DNA from: an uncultured Maricaulis sp. | GTDB lineage: Bacteria; Pseudomonadota; Alphaproteobacteria; Caulobacterales; Maricaulaceae | Reading direction: 5' to 3' | DNA: 64,000 nt | Assembly (NCBI RefSeq): GCF_947259345.1 | Contig: NZ_CAMYLS010000029.1 | Span: forward strand, 1 to 64,000 | Part shown: piece after piece, positions 60,593-64,000 of the stretch | How the letters are laid out: the number at the start of each line of letters is the position of its first letter | Position numbering within the stretch: the first letter of the stretch is position 1 | Translations under genes and position numbers: made by a program | The notes under the pieces: generated by a model | Told to the model about the DNA's origin: nothing | Databases searched by the model: none | What the model saw: only the letters and a program-made list of their open reading frames with translations

Positions 60593-61020
60593 TCCGGAGC
60601 CTCAGCCCGGCCCTCGCGCAGCGGTGCCATGAAGGGGTCTGACCGCGCGGTGCGCGCCACCGCCCAATCTTCCGGACTGAAGCCGACCGGGGCACCATCA
60701 AGGAAGATGTGCTCATAGCCGTCGACGACCTGATCACCATTGCAGTCGGGACCTTCCAAAAGGGATCGGAAGGTAACGTCTGCATTCAGGCCGGCGGCAC
60801 GGGCCTCCGCGATGAGGGCTTCATGACTGGCGACAGCCTCGGCCTCTGACTGGATTCCAACTCTCAATTCCTGTCGAAGGATAACGCCAAGCTGCGGATC
60901 TGCGATGCGGTCAACGGTGTTCCAGACCTTGGGGCAGCTGTTGTCCGCGTCGGCCGAGAACGGGCCGACGGTCGATAAGCCTGCCGCAACCAATATTGCC
61001 GCGCAAAACCGAATACGCAT
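60589..61020 (-). CDS. Secreted protein with EF-hand-like calcium loop
   Basis: The product has 143 residues from the ATG at 61020; upstream in-frame Met codons lack a ribosome site. A signal peptide (MRIRFCAAILVAAGLSTVGPFSADA) is present. Residues near 100 read DCNGDQVVDGYE, which fits a single EF-hand/dockerin-like calcium loop (Asp 1, Asn 3, Asp 5, Asp 9, Glu 12). I recognise no other domain. It overlaps the TonB-C-like lipoprotein gene by 4 nt, so the two may act together in the envelope. Confidence 0.6.
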   Translation of the reverse strand: MRIRFCAAILVAAGLSTVGPFSADADNSCPKVWNTVDRIADPQLGVILRQELRVGIQSEAEAVASHEALIAEARAAGLNADVTFRSLLEGPDCNGDQVVDGYEHIFLDGAPVGFSPEDWAVARTARSDPFMAPLREGRAEAPE

Positions 61021-61086
61021 CCTGACCCCCATGACAATCGGGGTGATTTTAACGGGAATCAAAGTGGCGGCGCAACCTTTGCGCGG

Positions 61087-62019
61087 CTAGTCGAACAGTT
61101 TCGACACCGACTCGTCATTGGCGATGCGGCGGATGGCTTCGCCGAGCAGCGGGGCGACGGAGAGGCGGCGCACTTTCGGGGTTTCGGTCGAGCCCGGAGG
61201 CGGAACGATCGAATCGGTGACCACGAGCTCGCGCAGTTTCGACTTGGCGATGCGGCCCTGGGCGTCATTCGACAAGACGCCATGGGTGACATAGGCGGAG
61301 ACTTCCACGGCCCCCTTTTCCAGCAGCGCGTCGGCGGCATTCACCAGCGTGCCACCACTGTCGCACATATCGTCGAACAGGATGCAGCGACGGCCTTCCA
61401 CTTCACCGATGATATTCATCACCTCGGCGACACCGGCCTTGGGGCGGCGCTTGTCGACAATGGCGATCTCGGCGTCGAGCAGTTTGGCCAGGGCGCGGGC
61501 GCGGACAACTCCGCCCACATCCGGCGAGACGATCAGCAGATTGTCGGTTTCGTAGTGCCGGCGGATATCGGCCTCCATCACCTTTGTGGCGAAGAGATTG
61601 TCCGTCGGGATATCGAAAAAGCCCTGGATCTGGCCGGCATGCAGATCGACCGTGAGAACCCGGTGGGCGCCAGCCTTGGCGATCAGATTGGCGACCAGCT
61701 TGGCCGAGATCGGGGTCCGGCCACCGGTCTTCCGGTCCTGCCGGGCATAGCCGAAATAGGGGATGACGGCGGTGATCCGGCGGGCACTGGCGCGCACCAG
61801 CGCGTCAATGCAGATCAGCAATTCCATCAAATGGTCATTGGCCGGATAGGAGGTCGATTGCAGGACGAAAACGTCCTCGCCGCGCACATTCTCGTCGATC
61901 CGCACGAAGATCTCGCCATCGGCGAAACGTTCGATCTCGCTGGCGGTCAAGGGTGCGTCGAGATAGTCAGCGATGGACCGGGACAGGTCCTGGTTGGCAG
62001 TGCCCGACATCAGCTTCAT
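61087..62019 (-). CDS. prs: Ribose-phosphate pyrophosphokinase
   Basis: The product has 310 residues from the ATG at 62019 (GGGGG upstream); the frame remains open 38 codons 5' without domain support. It makes PRPP from ribose 5-phosphate and ATP for nucleotide, His, Trp and NAD synthesis. Visible motifs are [54 protein letters not shown] and the PRPP loop [19 protein letters not shown]. It is well upstream of the L25/pth genes and on the same strand. apt, which uses PRPP, lies at 44 kb. Confidence 0.95.
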   Translation of the reverse strand: MKLMSGTANQDLSRSIADYLDAPLTASEIERFADGEIFVRIDENVRGEDVFVLQSTSYPANDHLMELLICIDALVRASARRITAVIPYFGYARQDRKTGGRTPISAKLVANLIAKAGAHRVLTVDLHAGQIQGFFDIPTDNLFATKVMEADIRRHYETDNLLIVSPDVGGVVRARALAKLLDAEIAIVDKRRPKAGVAEVMNIIGEVEGRRCILFDDMCDSGGTLVNAADALLEKGAVEVSAYVTHGVLSNDAQGRIAKSKLRELVVTDSIVPPPGSTETPKVRRLSVAPLLGEAIRRIANDESVSKLFD

Positions 62020-62092
62020 CGTTTCGACCCCCGAGTCTTTAGAAACCGCGGGCTGCTTAACAGAGGCACGCCGGGGATTGAAGCTGAAATGA

Positions 62093-63181
62093 TCAGCCTG
62101 CGGAGAATCCCGGCGGGAGTGGCAGTTCGGCACTGTCCAGACAGACCAGTTTGAACAGCTCTCCCATCTGCTCTTTATCGGTCAAACGCCAGATTTGTCT
62201 CGCGATTTCCGCGCGCTTGCCGGGTTGTGACTGGCTCAGTGCTGCCGCGCGGGCTTCCAGGCCGAGACCCATCAGCCAGGCGCCCTGGGCTTCCGGACCG
62301 TAAACCGTCAATCCGGCGTCCCGCCCTGCCTGCAAAAGGGATTCGAAGTCGACGCGCGCGGTCAGGTCGGCGGTGCCCGGCGCCGCCAAGGGCGGTTGTT
62401 TCTTATGAGCGCGAATGGCCTGCAGCGTATCGCCGATCTCGCTCTGCGCCGGGCCATAATCGATGAAGAGGGCGCGGCCGGGCTGGTCGTCAAAGCGGGC
62501 AGCGATCTGGTCGACGACCTGGCGGTCCCCCGGGCGCAGCTCGACCAGGGCGCCATCGTCAGCTTCGCGCAGCCGTTCCGGGATCAGGGCCTCGTCCTCG
62601 CCCAGCGGCGGGCCGAGCACGAAGACAAAATCATCATCATCGTCCGGATTCAGACCGACCAGACGCTCATGCCAGACGTCCTCATGGCGCAGGGCCTGGC
62701 GCACGGGCAGGCAGTCAAGAAATTCATTGCCCAGAATGATGGAGGGGCCGGGCGCAACCGCCTCGAGCCGGTCGACCCAGCGGATCTGCGCACCGGACGG
62801 GCCCAGCGTCTGGGCCTGGACGGCCTTCAAGGCGGCGCTGGCCTCGATCAGGACGACCTCGGCGGCGTCCATGAAGCCCGGCACAGTGCGCGCTGCACGC
62901 AGGGCGTCGGCCATCATGGTGCCGCGTCCCGGTCCCATTTCGATCAGTTTGAGCGTGTCCGGCCGGCCCATGTCGAGCCAGGTCTGGGCCGCGACCAGGC
63001 CCAGCAGCTCGCCGAACATCTGGCTGATTTCCGGCGCGGTGATGAAATCCGCCCCGGCCCCGATCGGGTCCTTGGTGGCATAGAAGCCGTGCCGCGGATC
63101 AAACAGGGCCTCGGTCATGAAGGCGGCAATCGACAGCGGGCCGCCCGACCGGATGCGGTCGCGAAGCGTGTCGGCAATCAT
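62093..63181 (-). CDS. MidA family SAM-dependent methyltransferase
   Basis: The product has 362 residues from the ATG at 63181, overlapping the lgt stop by 4 nt. The family begins with [45 protein letters not shown]. The SAM motif is [17 protein letters not shown], and [15 protein letters not shown] is the NEFxDxxP signature of MidA/NDUFAF7. The human relative dimethylates an Arg of complex I subunit NDUFS2; the bacterial target is not established. The coupling with lgt is frequent in Alphaproteobacteria. Confidence 0.9.
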   Translation of the reverse strand: MIADTLRDRIRSGGPLSIAAFMTEALFDPRHGFYATKDPIGAGADFITAPEISQMFGELLGLVAAQTWLDMGRPDTLKLIEMGPGRGTMMADALRAARTVPGFMDAAEVVLIEASAALKAVQAQTLGPSGAQIRWVDRLEAVAPGPSIILGNEFLDCLPVRQALRHEDVWHERLVGLNPDDDDDFVFVLGPPLGEDEALIPERLREADDGALVELRPGDRQVVDQIAARFDDQPGRALFIDYGPAQSEIGDTLQAIRAHKKQPPLAAPGTADLTARVDFESLLQAGRDAGLTVYGPEAQGAWLMGLGLEARAAALSQSQPGKRAEIARQIWRLTDKEQMGELFKLVCLDSAELPLPPGFSAG

Positions 63182-64000
63182 GGCTTGGACGGGGTCTCGC
63201 TCTTGAGGGCGCGATGGATCAGCCAGACGCCGGCAATGATCATCGGAATGGACAGGATCATGCCCATGGTGATGTAGCCGCGCAGCGCTTCCGGCATGTA
63301 GAGATCCGGCTCGCGCACCTGCTCCAGCGAGGTCCGGAACAGGCCGTAAAAGAGCAGGAAGAGACCGGCATTCAGGCCCGGCTTCTCGAGCGAGCGGAAT
63401 TTCCAGGTCGCGACATTGATGATGGCGAAGAGCAGCACGCCTTCCAGCGCCGCCTCGTAGAGCTGGCTGGGATGGCGCAGGGCGCATTGCGGGTCATTGG
63501 CGAAGCGCATGGCCCAGGGCACATCGGTCGGACGGCCCCAGAGCTCGCCATTGATGAAGTTTGCCAGACGGCCGAAGAGCAGGCCCAGCGGGGTGACCAC
63601 GGCGGCGGCATCGCCGATCCGCATCAGGTCCAGCTTCTGGCCGCGCGCAAACCACCACAGCGCCAGCGAGACGCCGATCAGTCCGCCATGGAAGGACATG
63701 CCGCCATCGGTGATGCCCAGCACGATGTCCAGCGGCCGCTCCCAGATCATGTCCGGCATGTAAAAGAGGACAAAGCCCAGTCGACCGCCGGCAATCACAC
63801 CCAGCGTCGCCCAGATCAAAAGGTCATCGACCTGTGGCTCGGTGAAGGGCGATTTGGGCTTCTTCTTGCCCGGCGCATGCCACAGTGCGGGACGGCGGGC
63901 GAGAGCGACCATATAGCGCCAGCCCAGCATCAGACCGGCGATATAGGCGAGCGCATACCAGCGCAGGGCGAACCAGATCGAGTCCTGGCTTCCGAAGGCG
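63178..64000 (-). CDS. lgt: Prolipoprotein diacylglyceryl transferase, 5' truncated by window
   Basis: At least 274 residues are visible; the start lies beyond 64000, since the frame continues upstream as FALRWYALAYIAGLMLGWRY, the normal Lgt N-terminal region. It transfers diacylglycerol from phosphatidylglycerol to the lipobox Cys. Motifs seen are MSFHGGLIGVSLALWW (HGG region) and the signature LGLLFGRLANFINGELWGRPTD. The C-terminal LFRTSLEQVREPD also fits. About seven TM helices are expected. It serves the lipoproteins of this window, among others. It ends overlapping the MidA-type gene. Confidence 0.94.
   Translation of the reverse strand, partial: AFGSQDSIWFALRWYALAYIAGLMLGWRYMVALARRPALWHAPGKKKPKSPFTEPQVDDLLIWATLGVIAGGRLGFVLFYMPDMIWERPLDIVLGITDGGMSFHGGLIGVSLALWWFARGQKLDLMRIGDAAAVVTPLGLLFGRLANFINGELWGRPTDVPWAMRFANDPQCALRHPSQLYEAALEGVLLFAIINVATWKFRSLEKPGLNAGLFLLFYGLFRTSLEQVREPDLYMPEALRGYITMGMILSIPMIIAGVWLIHRALKSETPSKP

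Overview
The window is a dense stretch (about 70 protein genes, one tRNA) of a GC-rich alphaproteobacterial chromosome. Small cytochrome bc1 genes in the order petA-petB-petC, a MoxR/DUF58/DUF4159 operon, a DUF1285-NUDIX-DUF6111-cca operon, many SD-led genes with ATGA overlaps and marine-type aerobic metabolism point to the Caulobacterales/Maricaulales (Hyphomonadaceae/Maricaulis-like). That assignment is inference from gene content; no rRNA is present. There is no prophage, insertion sequence with a transposase, or CRISPR array.

Layout. 0.2-4.6 kb: a Cys-rich Sel1-type secreted protein, a CPBP protease, an acetyl-CoA acetyltransferase, a GNAT, and a TetR regulator divergent from two tandem paralogous membrane proteins. 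4.7-12.8 kb: a branched-chain 2-oxoacid dehydrogenase cluster (divergent Lrp-type regulator, E1alpha, E1beta, E2, then E3), interrupted by an oppositely oriented semialdehyde dehydrogenase and marked by two long, related hairpin repeats. 12.8-24.6 kb: an Ldh2-family dehydrogenase, a periplasmic TonB-C protein, a chemoreceptor, tRNA(CAU), a fatty-acid hydroxylase with a membrane AraC regulator, a cytoplasmic hybrid histidine kinase, cutA, queC-queE, and two tandem secreted paralogues. 24.4-31.5 kb: a four-gene MoxR/DUF58/DUF4159/VWA operon preceded downstream by a lipoprotein with an Asp/His tail. 31.5-34.4 kb: DUF1285, CoA pyrophosphatase-like NUDIX, DUF6111 and cca, closed by a strong terminator.

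34.4-45.3 kb: CPBP protease, AraC regulator, hemF, trmL, the bc1 operon petABC with terminator, mtnP, a trypsin-like protease, an LprI-like protein, a GST and apt. 45.4-54.4 kb: S10 peptidase, secreted RidA protein, an unrecognised 258-residue protein, rlmJ, an ABC exporter pair, PhzF, a large alpha/beta hydrolase and an M50-like protease. 54.4-64 kb: crotonase, Bcr/CflA exporter, truncated haemoglobin, ychF, pth, rplY (L25), a lipoprotein pair, prs, a MidA-type methyltransferase and lgt, which runs off the window end. In this last part ychF-pth-rplY-prs form a translation/PRPP housekeeping neighbourhood on the minus strand.

The most notable non-coding signals are two repeat families: (i) GGGGACAGGTA-type perfect hairpins at 8850 and 12212, and (ii) a roughly 120-bp compound palindrome with TTGTCATCCC/GGGATGACAA ends, three full copies (37623, 49332, 58446) and one remnant (55365), all intergenic. 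No clearly new biological system is demonstrable; the best candidates for undescribed biology are the repeat families, the DUF4159/VWA operon with its neighbours, and several conserved-looking unknown proteins.
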